Origin: Hyphomicrobiales bacterium
Lineage (GTDB): Bacteria; Pseudomonadota; Alphaproteobacteria; Rhizobiales; Xanthobacteraceae
Assembly: GCA_026400425.1 (NCBI GenBank)
Contig: JAPLPC010000096.1
Location: 1-5,737 of the forward strand
Direction of reading: 5' to 3'
Length of the DNA: 5,737 bases
The translations under genes and the position numbers were made by a program. How positions within the stretch are numbered: position 1 is the stretch's first letter; each line of letters opens with the position of its first letter. Positions 1-5,548 of the stretch are shown piece after piece. The notes below the pieces were generated by a model, which ran no database searches, was not told the DNA's origin, and saw nothing but the letters and a program-made list of their open reading frames with translations.

Positions 1-1
1 C

Positions 2-799
2 CTGACCGCGCATACCCATGACGCGATGCCCGGCCTGATCAAGGTCGGCAATACTGTGCTGGTGGCGACCGGCTCGCACGGCAAGTTCGTGTCGCGCCTC
101 GATATCGAGGTGAAGGACAAGAAGGTCTCGGATATCAGCTTCAAGCTGATGCCGGTGTTCGCCGATGCCATCAAGCCCGATGCGGCGATGACTGCACTGG
201 TGGAGAAGGTGCGGGCGCCGTTCGCCAAGGATCTGGCGCGCGAGATCGGCAAGACGGATTCGCTTCTGTATCGCCGCGGCAATTTCAACGGCACCTTCGA
301 CGATTTGATCTGCAACGCCATGATGTCGGAGCGCGATGCGGAAATCGTGCTGTCGCCGGGCTTCCGCTGGGGAGGCACCCTGATCCCGGGCGACGCGATC
401 ACTTGGGAGCAGATCACCAACGCCACCGCGATCACCTATCCCAACTGCTATCGCAACCAGATGACCGGCACCCAGATCAAGGAAGTGCTCGAAGACGTTG
501 CCGACAACATCTTCCATCCCGATCCGTATTTCCAGGGCGGCGGCGACATGGTGCGCATGGGCGGCATGGGCTACGCGATCGATGTTTCCAAGCCGATGGG
601 ATCGCGCATTTCAGGCATGACCCATTTGAAGTCCGGCAGGCCCATCGAGGCTGCAAAAACCTACACGGTTTCAGGATGGGCCAGCGTCAACGAGAACACG
701 CAGGGACCGCCGATCTGGGATGTGGTCGCGGCGCATGTCGCGAAGGTCTCGACCGTCAAGATCGAACCCAACACCGCCGTCAAAGTGACCGGTGCCTGA
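2..799 (+). CDS. soxB: SoxB, thiosulfohydrolase, C-terminal half (5' end outside window)
   Basis: SoxB is the periplasmic dimanganese hydrolase of the Sox pathway. It releases sulfate by hydrolysing the sulfonate from cysteine S-thiosulfonate on the SoxY carrier arm. The reading frame is already open at base 2 and reads LTAHTHDAMP. The HTHD block is a metal-binding motif of the 5'-nucleotidase/metallophosphoesterase fold to which SoxB belongs. An ATG at base 26 lies just after this motif and is not the real start. About 265 codons are visible, roughly the last half of a family that is usually near 560-570 residues. Further family-typical blocks are RWGGTLIPGDAITWEQI and TYPNCYRNQMTG in the 5'-nucleotidase C-terminal domain, which forms the substrate pocket. 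The frame ends at TGA 797-799, 40 bp before soxC on the same strand, as expected for a sox operon. The signal peptide and first metal ligands lie upstream of the window. Confidence 0.93.
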   Translation: MTAHTHDAMPGLIKVGNTVLVATGSHGKFVSRLDIEVKDKKVSDISFKLMPVFADAIKPDAAMTALVEKVRAPFAKDLAREIGKTDSLLYRRGNFNGTFDDLICNAMMSERDAEIVLSPGFRWGGTLIPGDAITWEQITNATAITYPNCYRNQMTGTQIKEVLEDVADNIFHPDPYFQGGGDMVRMGGMGYAIDVSKPMGSRISGMTHLKSGRPIEAAKTYTVSGWASVNENTQGPPIWDVVAAHVAKVSTVKIEPNTAVKVTGA

Positions 800-824
800 T
801 CGCAGGCCGTCATATTGCAGAGAC

Positions 825-830
825 AGGAAA
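825..830 (+). promoter_or_regulatory. Ribosome binding site of soxC
   Basis: AGGAAA lies 9 bases before the ATG at 840. It supports that ATG over the longer open frame, which extends upstream into the end of soxB. The protein from 840 also begins with a proper twin-arginine leader. Confidence 0.6.
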
Positions 831-839
831 GCTTGTCGC

Positions 840-2117
840 ATGACCGATCGAACTTCAACGGAGACGCTCAATCGTCGCCGCTTTCTCGGCGCAGCCGGGC
901 TGGCCGGCGCCGGTGCGGCATTGTCGGCAATTCCTGCACTGGCAGAAACCGCGAAGCCCGAACCGCTGATTACCGAGGTGCAGGACTGGCAGCGCTATCT
1001 CGGCGATGGCGTCGACAAGCATCCCTATGGTGTTCCCTCCAAGTTCGAAAAGAACGTCATCCGCCGCGATGTACCGTGGCTGACGGCGTCGGCGGAGTCG
1101 TCGGTCAACTTCACGCCGCTGCACGAACTCGACGGCATCATCACGCCGTCCGGTCTGTGTTTCGAGCGTCATCACGGCGGCGTCGCCGAGATCAATCCCG
1201 CCGATCATCGGCTGATGGTCAACGGGTTGGTAGACAAGCCGCTGGTGTTCACCATGGACGACATCAAGCGGATGCCGCGCATCAATAAGGTGTATTTCCT
1301 CGAATGCGCCGCCAATTCCGGCATGGAATGGCGCGGCAGCCAGCTCAACGGCTGCCAGTTCACCCACGGCATGATTCATAACGTGATGTATACCGGCGTG
1401 CCGCTGAAAGTGTTGCTGGATGAAGCCGGGCTGAAGCCGAGTGCCAAGTGGCTGATGCTGGAAGGCGCCGACTCCGCCGGCATGAACCGGTCGTTGCCGA
1501 TCGAGAAGGCGCTGAGCGACGTCATGATCGCATTCGCCATGAACGGCGAAGCGTTACGGCCGGAGCAGGGCTATCCGCTGCGTGCGGTCATTCCCGGCTG
1601 GGAAGGCAATCTGTGGGTCAAGTGGCTGCGCCGCATCGAAGCTGGCGATCAGCCCTGGCAGACCCGCGAGGAGACCTCGAAATACACGGACCTTTTGGCC
1701 GACGGAAAATCCCGCAAACATACATTCGTGATGGATGCGAAGTCGGTGGTGACCAATCCGTCGCCGCAGGCGCCGCTGAAGCACAAGGGCCGCAATGTCT
1801 TGAGCGGGCTGGCCTGGTCCGGCCGCGGCACGGTCAAGCGCGTCGATGTGTCGATGGATGGCGGGCGCAACTGGCAGACTGCGCGGATCGATGGCCCGAC
1901 CTTCGACAAATCCGTGGTGCGCTTCTATGTGGATTTCGACTGGACCGGGCAGGAACTGATGATCCAGTCCCGCGCCATCGACTCCACCGGCTATGTGCAG
2001 CCCTCGAAGGACGAGTTGCGCAAGGTGCGCGGCGTCAATTCGATCTACCACAACAACGGCATTCAGACCTGGCTGGTGCGTTCGGGCGGGGAGACTGAAA
2101 ATGTCGAAATCGGCTAA
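840..2117 (+). CDS. soxC: SoxC, molybdenum subunit of sulfane dehydrogenase
   Basis: SoxC is the molybdopterin subunit of the periplasmic SoxCD complex, which oxidises the sulfane sulfur left on SoxY to the sulfonate level in a six-electron reaction. The 425-residue product has the usual family length. It starts with a Tat leader (NRRRFLG at about residues 11-17, then an Ala/Gly-rich stretch and an AxA-like cleavage region near 33-35), consistent with folded export of a cofactor-loaded enzyme. The sulfite-oxidase-type Mo-pterin domain spans about residues 110-280. YFLECAANSGMEW contains Cys156, the expected molybdenum ligand, and the VIPGWEGNLWVKWL stretch is also typical. The C-terminal Mo-co dimerisation domain runs from about 290 to 410. 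The start at 840 was chosen for its Shine-Dalgarno and Tat motif. The last 17 bases overlap soxD, suggesting translational coupling. Sulfite oxidase paralogues such as SorA are an alternative, but the soxB and soxD neighbours argue for SoxC. Confidence 0.95.
   Translation: MTDRTSTETLNRRRFLGAAGLAGAGAALSAIPALAETAKPEPLITEVQDWQRYLGDGVDKHPYGVPSKFEKNVIRRDVPWLTASAESSVNFTPLHELDGIITPSGLCFERHHGGVAEINPADHRLMVNGLVDKPLVFTMDDIKRMPRINKVYFLECAANSGMEWRGSQLNGCQFTHGMIHNVMYTGVPLKVLLDEAGLKPSAKWLMLEGADSAGMNRSLPIEKALSDVMIAFAMNGEALRPEQGYPLRAVIPGWEGNLWVKWLRRIEAGDQPWQTREETSKYTDLLADGKSRKHTFVMDAKSVVTNPSPQAPLKHKGRNVLSGLAWSGRGTVKRVDVSMDGGRNWQTARIDGPTFDKSVVRFYVDFDWTGQELMIQSRAIDSTGYVQPSKDELRKVRGVNSIYHNNGIQTWLVRSGGETENVEIG
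2088..2093 (+). promoter_or_regulatory. Ribosome binding site of soxD inside soxC
   Basis: GGGGAG lies 7 bases before the soxD ATG at 2101, within the final codons of soxC. It fixes the soxD start, although the soxD frame stays open further upstream. Confidence 0.6.
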
Positions 2118-2802
2118 TGTGCTGGCGCTGCTGTTTGCCGCATTCTTGCTCGGCGGCATGAGTGCGCCGAGCTCGGCGCAGCAAGTTGCGAACCTCGAGG
2201 TTGCGAAGCCTGCCACCAAACTCGGGCTCGGACGCGCGGCCACTGCGGATGAGATAGCGGCGTGGGATACCGACGTGCGGCCGGATGGAAAGGGCCTGCC
2301 GGTCGGCAAGGGAACCGTGAAGCAGGGCGACGACCTGTTTCAGGAAAAATGTGCGTCGTGCCATGGCGAGTTCGGGCAGGGCGTCGGCCGCTGGCCTGTG
2401 CTCGCGGGCGGCGCCGGGACTCTGAAGGCGGATCGGCCGGACAAGACGGTCGGCTCGTTCTGGCCGGATCTCTCCACCGTGTTCGACTACATCAAGCGCG
2501 CGATGCCTTACGGCAACGCGCAGTCGCTGACCAATGACGAGGTCTATGCGCTGACGGCCTATATCCTCAGCATGAATGACGTGGTCAAGGACGACAACTT
2601 CGAACTCAACGAGAAGAACTTCACGACCATCAAGATGCCGAACGCCGCGGCGTTTTTCGAGGACGATCGCGAGACGTCCGAGAAGCAGTTCTGGATCAGC
2701 AATCCCTGCATGAAGGATTGCCGCCCTGCGCCGAAGGGCACGGTACGTGCGATGGCCATCGACGTCACGCCGGACGGAAAGTCCGGTCCCAAGGTCGAGT
2801 AG
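2101..2802 (+). CDS. soxD: SoxD, cytochrome c subunit of sulfane dehydrogenase, short one-haem form
   Basis: SoxD is the c-type cytochrome partner of SoxC. It accepts electrons from the molybdenum centre and passes them to the respiratory chain in the periplasm. The 233-residue product starts with a Sec leader (hydrophobic stretch at about residues 7-20, likely cut after SSA at 24-26). One haem-binding motif is present, CASCH at Cys84, Cys87 and His88, with Met135 in KRAMPYG as the likely axial ligand. A family-typical segment, DEVYALTAYIL, follows. Near the C-terminus is NPCMKDC (Cys203 and Cys207), which has no His in the right place and is not a haem site. The Paracoccus SoxD is longer (about 380 residues) and has a second haem domain; nothing like it follows here before the TAG at 2800-2802. 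The ATG lies inside soxC, overlapping it by 17 bp, with a good Shine-Dalgarno. Confidence 0.92.
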   Translation: MSKSANVLALLFAAFLLGGMSAPSSAQQVANLEVAKPATKLGLGRAATADEIAAWDTDVRPDGKGLPVGKGTVKQGDDLFQEKCASCHGEFGQGVGRWPVLAGGAGTLKADRPDKTVGSFWPDLSTVFDYIKRAMPYGNAQSLTNDEVYALTAYILSMNDVVKDDNFELNEKNFTTIKMPNAAAFFEDDRETSEKQFWISNPCMKDCRPAPKGTVRAMAIDVTPDGKSGPKVE

Positions 2803-2833
2803 CGCGCAGCGGCGACATGCGTTGCGCGCCACC

Positions 2834-2908
2834 GCCGTAAGGGCCTCTAAGCCGGATTCGGTCCATGCGCAGAATGCGCTTCAGGTGAGCGAATAGCATC
2901 TCGATCAG
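2834..2908 (-). pseudogene. Transposase remnant (IS1182/IS5-like C-terminal fragment)
   Basis: Read on the minus strand from 2908, this segment translates to LIEMLFAHLKRILRMDR followed by IRLRGPYG. That closely matches the conserved end of the DDE domain in IS1182/IS5-type transposases, which typically reads IEMLFAHLKRILRLDR-LRLRGPNGA. About 25 codons remain. There is no start, and the frame loses its resemblance after 2834 (a +1 shift may continue as ARN). The catalytic core and IS ends are not visible, so this is a decayed fragment. It lies 31 bp after soxD and abuts the acs remnant on the other strand. The family name comes from remembered motifs, so the exact IS group is less certain than the transposase call. 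Confidence 0.75.
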
Positions 2909-2909
2909 G

Positions 2910-3007
2910 GATGCCGACGGCTATTACTGGATCACTGGCCGCGTCGATGACGTCATCAACGTCCGGCCACCGCATGGGCACCGCGGAAGAGGCTGGTCGC
3001 GCATGAG
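2910..3007 (+). pseudogene. acs: Acetyl-CoA synthetase remnant (frameshifted internal fragment)
   Basis: From 2910 the plus strand reads DADGYYWITGRVDDVINV, a hallmark of AMP-forming acetyl-CoA synthetases around the A8 motif, where the C-terminal domain hinges. About two bases then appear to be missing near 2963. In the shifted frame the family sequence resumes as GHRMGTAE (2965-2988). After a further deletion, LVAHE (2993-3007) matches the ESALVAHE stretch that normally follows. An intact Acs is about 650 residues, and only about 35 are recognisable here, so this is a dead fragment carrying at least two deletions. No Acs sequence is visible before 2910 or after 3007. A functional acs presumably lies elsewhere in the genome (inference). 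Confidence 0.85.
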
Positions 3008-3091
3008 ATTCGCGTTTTGAGCGGATTTCGTTTGGCTTCACAAAGCTGATCATGGTTCGGCGCCGATCTGTCGGGCTATCGACCGAGCGGC

Positions 3092-3544
3092 TTGCTGTCG
3101 AACAATCGTGCAAGGCACGCCCTCGCTTTTGAAATCGTCGGCCTGGCGATTTTCGTGCCCGGCTCGGCGTTCATTCTCGGTCATCCGATCGCGAATATGG
3201 GCGTGATCGGCATCGTGTCGGCGACCGTGGCGACGATCTGGAATTTCGTATTCAACTGGCTGTTCGATCACGGTATGCGACGGTTCGCTGGCACTGTGCA
3301 TAAGACGATGGGCATCCGCCTCATTCACACCGGACTGTTCGAGGCAGGCCTGATCATCGTCCTCATTCCGTTCATCGCCTGGTATCTCCAGATCGGCTTT
3401 GTCGATGCGCTGGTTCTCGATGTGGGTATCGTGATTTTCTATCTGGTGTTCGGTTTCCTGTTCAATCTCGCTTATGACCGAGCATTCCCGCCGTCGCGGT
3501 TGTCGACGGGGCGCGCATCAACGCCGGCCGGGCAAGAGGCCTGA
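3092..3544 (+). CDS. PACE-family (AceI-like) small multidrug efflux transporter
   Basis: This is a 150-residue, four-helix inner-membrane protein built from two tandem BTP (bacterial transmembrane pair) repeats, the layout of the proteobacterial antimicrobial compound efflux family. Repeat 1 (about residues 6-64) has RHALAFE with Glu14, which aligns with the essential membrane Glu15 of AceI, and ends WNFVFNWLFDH. Repeat 2 (about 75-132) has RLIHTGLFE with Glu84 and ends FNLAYDR. Characterised relatives export chlorhexidine, acriflavine or short diamines using the proton gradient; the substrate here is unknown. The start is uncertain: no ATG precedes the first repeat in frame, so TTG 3092 is assumed, and the frame is open back to the stop at 3047-3049. 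GAGCGG just upstream is too close to be a good Shine-Dalgarno. The gene stands alone, directly downstream of the acs/transposase scar. Confidence 0.85.
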   Translation: MLSNNRARHALAFEIVGLAIFVPGSAFILGHPIANMGVIGIVSATVATIWNFVFNWLFDHGMRRFAGTVHKTMGIRLIHTGLFEAGLIIVLIPFIAWYLQIGFVDALVLDVGIVIFYLVFGFLFNLAYDRAFPPSRLSTGRASTPAGQEA

Positions 3545-3878
3545 ACCCTGCAGGCATGCGGCTGAAAGATGCCGGCACGCGGCATGGCGGACAAGCGAAG
3601 GCTCACGAGGATTTTCATAGCGCTCGAAAGGAACGGCGCCGTAGATTCCGGCCAATTAGCAAATATGTCAGACCACGAAAAACGGCCCGCCACTGTGAGA
3701 GCGCTCGCCGAGAAGACGCCCTTAAACGATAGCCCGGCACAACTCTTCGCTAAACAAGCCGTAGGTCGGCGGCAGGTCGCGGTTGGCTCGCCTTGTCGAG
3801 GGGCGCAATTGATCCACGGATACCCTATGCATGCTACCGTGACGCCTTCGGCCATCGCCGACCAGCCAGGAGTTTGCA
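3545..3878. other. Gene-poor spacer between the PACE gene and the DCC gene
   Basis: I recognise no gene in these 334 bases on either strand. Frames that stay open here show no family motifs and either run into the neighbouring gene or end early. The sequence is patchy in base composition, with AT-richer stretches around 3600-3680 and 3715-3760. It contains a perfect 6-bp inverted repeat, ATGCCG/CGGCAT, at 3569-3585 with a 5-base loop. That repeat lies 25 bases after the PACE stop but has no T-run. No strong promoter stood out. Confidence 0.5.
3868..3872 (+). promoter_or_regulatory. Ribosome binding site of the DCC-family gene
   Basis: AGGAG lies 6 bases before the ATG at 3879. It marks this ATG as the start, as opposed to overlapping frames in the region. 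Confidence 0.65.
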
Positions 3879-4286
3879 ATGCCCGAAGACCACAGCATAC
3901 CAGACATCAAGCGGGAGGTATCCACGGTCTATTTCGATGGCGCTTGCTCGTTGTGCCAAGCCGAGATCGGCTATTATCGGCGCTGCGATGAGGCCGGTGC
4001 CATTCGTTTTGTCGATGTTTCAAAGACTGATGCTGCACTCCCGGACGGCCTTACGCAGAAAGACGCGATGGCCCGGTTTCACGTAAGCGCGGCGGATGGG
4101 CGTATGCTGTCGGGCGCAGCCGCCTTTGCAGAGGTCTGGGCGCGCCTGCCGAAGTGGCGCTGGGCGGCGCGCGTCGCAGCGTTTCCGGGCGTGCTACCGG
4201 TATTGGAACGGGGTTACCGGGCGTTCTTGCCGGTGCGGCCGTATCTGTCTCGGCTCGCGGGGCGAATTCTGCGACGCTCGCATTGA
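3879..4286 (+). CDS. DCC-family (DUF393) predicted thiol-disulfide oxidoreductase
   Basis: The 135-residue product belongs to the DCC family (DUF393, YuxK-like). Its N-terminal signature is VYFDGACSLCQAEI, with the family's D-x-x-C-x-x-C arrangement at Asp20, Cys23 and Cys26. The family is predicted to have a thioredoxin-like fold with a CxxC redox pair, but substrates are mostly unproven. The downstream part fits the family: SGAAAFAEVWARLP at about residues 78-91, corresponding to the usual G-x-x-A stretch, then a basic, mildly hydrophobic tail (RGYRAFLPVRPYLSRLAGRILRR). There is no signal peptide, so a cytoplasmic location is likely. The start is supported by AGGAG at 3868-3872. The stop lies 7 bp from the stop of the convergent DUF3429 gene, so the two are not co-transcribed. 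Confidence 0.88.
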   Translation: MPEDHSIPDIKREVSTVYFDGACSLCQAEIGYYRRCDEAGAIRFVDVSKTDAALPDGLTQKDAMARFHVSAADGRMLSGAAAFAEVWARLPKWRWAARVAAFPGVLPVLERGYRAFLPVRPYLSRLAGRILRRSH

Positions 4287-4293
4287 GCTGGGG

Positions 4294-4749
4294 TCAGGCT
4301 AACGCACCGAACACCAGTGTCGCTACGACTACACAACTCAGCGGAATGCGAAGCCGTGGGTACCAAAGCGGCGCTTCTCCCAGCCGGGTCGCCCGCAGAT
4401 CGGCGAACAGCATGGCAACGACGGCAAAAGCCAGGAGCAGCAGCCCGGCCGGGCCCGCAATCAGCAAAGCCACCCATGCCGCCAGCGAAGGCGTTACGCT
4501 GAGAATAAGCCTTGCCGCAAGATTTGCCGGGGTCGCCTCGCGCAAGGGTGCGATCGCCAATCCCCAATGGATGCCACCCAGGAACGACAAGATCGACGCG
4601 CCATACGTAAGGAGCGCGCGAGCGACCAGTGGTCTCGTCGCTTCATCCAGAAAAGGCATCGCGCCTGCGAGAGCAATGAACGGAACAGCACCGAGCCCAC
4701 CCAGCCATGCGGCACTGGAGGGGACTGCGGTCGTCGGGTATACGGGCAA
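4294..4749 (-). CDS. DUF3429 family integral membrane protein
   Basis: The 151-residue, strongly hydrophobic product has about five membrane segments (roughly residues 13-32, 43-62, 80-97, 98-116 and 133-150). The segment ASILSFLGGIHWGLAI at 51-66 carries the FLGGxHWG signature of DUF3429 proteins. The family has no established function that I know of, and the protein is of normal family length. The start is TTG at 4749-4747; no ATG is available before the first membrane segment, and an almost perfect Shine-Dalgarno (AAAGGAGG) lies 5 bases upstream, so the start is well supported despite the rare codon. The gene faces the DCC gene tail to tail with a 7-bp gap. The opposite strand also has a long open frame, but it lacks any family signature and is a by-product of the high GC content. 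Confidence 0.87.
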   Translation of the reverse strand: MPVYPTTAVPSSAAWLGGLGAVPFIALAGAMPFLDEATRPLVARALLTYGASILSFLGGIHWGLAIAPLREATPANLAARLILSVTPSLAAWVALLIAGPAGLLLLAFAVVAMLFADLRATRLGEAPLWYPRLRIPLSCVVVATLVFGALA

Positions 4750-4754
4750 AGGGG

Positions 4755-4762
4755 CCTCCTTT
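4755..4762 (-). promoter_or_regulatory. Strong Shine-Dalgarno deciding a TTG start
   Basis: On the minus strand this reads AAAGGAGG, near-complete complementarity to the 16S rRNA tail, with 5 bases to the TTG at 4749. It makes the TTG start of the DUF3429 gene convincing. Confidence 0.75.
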
Positions 4763-5321
4763 AGTGCTCGAACAGGGGCAATCGCACGCTGCTTCTTGAA
4801 TTTTCGATTTTATCGGCCGAACGACAAGATCAAGGTAGTTGGTTTTTCGTCAGACGTCGTCGGCACATTTTCAAGCGAGATCGTCGATGAAGCAGTCGAA
4901 CGCATCTCTCCCATTTGAGGCTCATCATTCGCTTGGCGCAGCGAAGACGGGGAGCTTCAGATAAAATGGCTGCTTATCGGCGCAAAGCTGCCCGTGCCAT
5001 ACGTAGGCTGATGTGTTGCAATCGAAGCGTCGGCTTGAGGCGCGCATGCTCGGTTGCCAGGCGCGCCCAGACTTGACGAGGTCTTGATACTTGGTCAGAT
5101 GCGCGAGGAGCCAGAGCAGACAAAGGCGCGGGCCGCTCAATTTTCCGAAAGAAGCCGAAGGATCGCGATCGGTACGGGCTCGACCGGAGCGGAGGCCCAA
5201 ACGCTCGGGCAAATAGGTCTCAGTCCGATTGCTTTTTGGAAGCACTTCCCGGGAACTACGACATGAAAGCGGCTCGATCGACCAACATGCCGCAATTCGC
5301 TTCGCGACTCACTGAAATCAT
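4763..5321. other. Long gene-free stretch upstream of the DUF3429 gene
   Basis: I recognise no gene in about 560 bases. Several short open frames exist on both strands (for example minus 4925-5245 and plus 5054-5266), but none shows a family motif, a good ribosome binding site or the strong third-position GC bias of the real genes nearby. Base composition is lower in GC than in the sox region, notably around 4795-4870. The left end presumably carries the DUF3429 promoter. The right end borders the 3' end of the tRNA gene, a common integration point for mobile elements, but no copy of the tRNA 3' end is visible elsewhere in the window. Confidence 0.5.
4807..4833 (-). promoter_or_regulatory. 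Possible promoter of the DUF3429 gene
   Basis: On the minus strand TTGATC (4833-4828) and TAAAAT (4812-4807) resemble -35 and -10 boxes, but they are only 15 bases apart, shorter than the usual 16-18. The stretch is AT-richer than its surroundings and lies about 60 bases upstream of the TTG start. This is a weak call. Confidence 0.25.
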
Positions 5322-5397
5322 TGGTGGGCCCGCCAGGACTCGAACCTGGAACCAGACCGTTATGAGCGGTCGGCTCTAACCATTGAGCTACAGGCCC
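5322..5397 (-). tRNA. tRNA-Ile2 (CAT anticodon, lysidine type)
   Basis: A complete 76-nt tRNA on the minus strand with encoded CCA. The acceptor stem GGGCCTG/CGGGCCC pairs fully with one T-G wobble. The D stem is GCTC/GAGC, the anticodon stem GACCG/CGGTC, the loop CTCATAA, and the T stem CCAGG/CCTGG with loop TTCGAGT. The anticodon is CAT, which can mean elongator Met, initiator Met or the Ile2 species whose C34 becomes lysidine through TilS. The short D loop (AATGGTTA), the acceptor pairs C4-G69 and C5-G68 recognised by E. coli TilS, and overall similarity to E. coli tRNA-Ile2 favour Ile reading AUA codons. The initiator is excluded because position 1 pairs with 72. Automatic pipelines may label it tRNA-Met. 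Confidence 0.95.
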
Positions 5398-5430
5398 GGC
5401 GTCCGGCGGGATGGCGCCGGGGCGAGGGTG

Positions 5431-5468
5431 GGCATTGCATATACCGGGGCGGGCGGCGGAGCAATGCC
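5431..5468. repeat. Inverted repeat overlapping the tRNA promoter
   Basis: GGCATTGC (5431-5438) and GCAATGCC (5461-5468) are perfect 8-bp inverted arms with 22 bases between them and a start-to-start distance of 30 bp, about three helical turns. The arms overlap the proposed -10 and -35 boxes of the tRNA promoter and lie upstream of the EcfG promoter. An operator-like role is possible but unproven. Confidence 0.45.
5436..5464 (-). promoter_or_regulatory. Probable promoter of the tRNA gene
   Basis: On the minus strand, TTGCTC (5464-5459) and TATGCA (5441-5436) are 17 bases apart and are followed by a very GC-rich leader of roughly 30 bases before the tRNA. An overlapping -10 reading is TATATG at 5443-5438. 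The position and the only TA-rich patch in a GC-rich spacer support a housekeeping promoter, but the match is imperfect. Confidence 0.45.
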
Positions 5469-5483
5469 GGCAGCGGCGCTGCG

Positions 5484-5508
5484 GGAACTTTCGCCTGCGG
5501 GTCACGTT
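5484..5508 (+). promoter_or_regulatory. EcfG (general stress sigma factor) promoter
   Basis: GGAAC at 5484-5488 and CGTT at 5505-5508 are separated by exactly 16 bases. This matches the alphaproteobacterial EcfG/SigT consensus GGAAC-N16/17-CGTT, which is controlled by the PhyR-NepR partner switch. The site lies about 40 bases upstream of the DUF1328 gene and points toward it, so transcription would start near 5515. Confidence 0.75.
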
Positions 5509-5548
5509 GCCAGCCGCCAATCAACGTCATGTTTCTCGGGGGCCTCGC

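Noticed and set aside
26..799. A complete gene starting at ATG 26
   Set aside because: The frame is open to the left edge and the HTHD motif of SoxB lies before this ATG, so the gene starts outside the window.
2802..2829. Inverted repeat GCGCGCA/TGCGCGC after soxD as a terminator
   Set aside because: The loop is 14 bases and no T-run follows. In this GC-rich sequence it is not convincing. A second hairpin, CCGGAC/GTCCGG at 2770-2786, lies inside soxD.
1554..2832. Long minus-strand open frames opposite soxC and soxD
   Set aside because: They are Arg/His/Ala-rich shadows caused by the high GC third positions of the sox genes on the other strand.
3569..3991. Plus-strand open frame overlapping the start of the DCC gene
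   Set aside because: No motif or ribosome binding site; its last third is the DCC gene in another frame, and the DCC frame has both a signature and AGGAG.
4270..4282. TGCGA-CGC-TCGCA hairpin between the convergent genes as a shared terminator
   Set aside because: Only five base pairs, inside the DCC coding sequence, and without a T-run on either strand.
4154..4918. Long plus-strand open frame across the DUF3429 gene
   Set aside because: It is mostly antisense to DUF3429, has a composition-biased translation and no motif. Its tail (about 4796-4918) looks slightly more protein-like but has no ribosome binding site or recognisable family.
4925..5266. Small open frames on both strands in the gap left of the tRNA
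   Set aside because: No family motif, no good ribosome binding site and weak codon bias compared with neighbouring genes.
5137..5520. Minus-strand open frame covering the tRNA
   Set aside because: Part of its translation (PVAQWLEPTAHNGLVPGSSPGGPTN) is a tRNA read as protein, a well-known false ORF. There is no other support.
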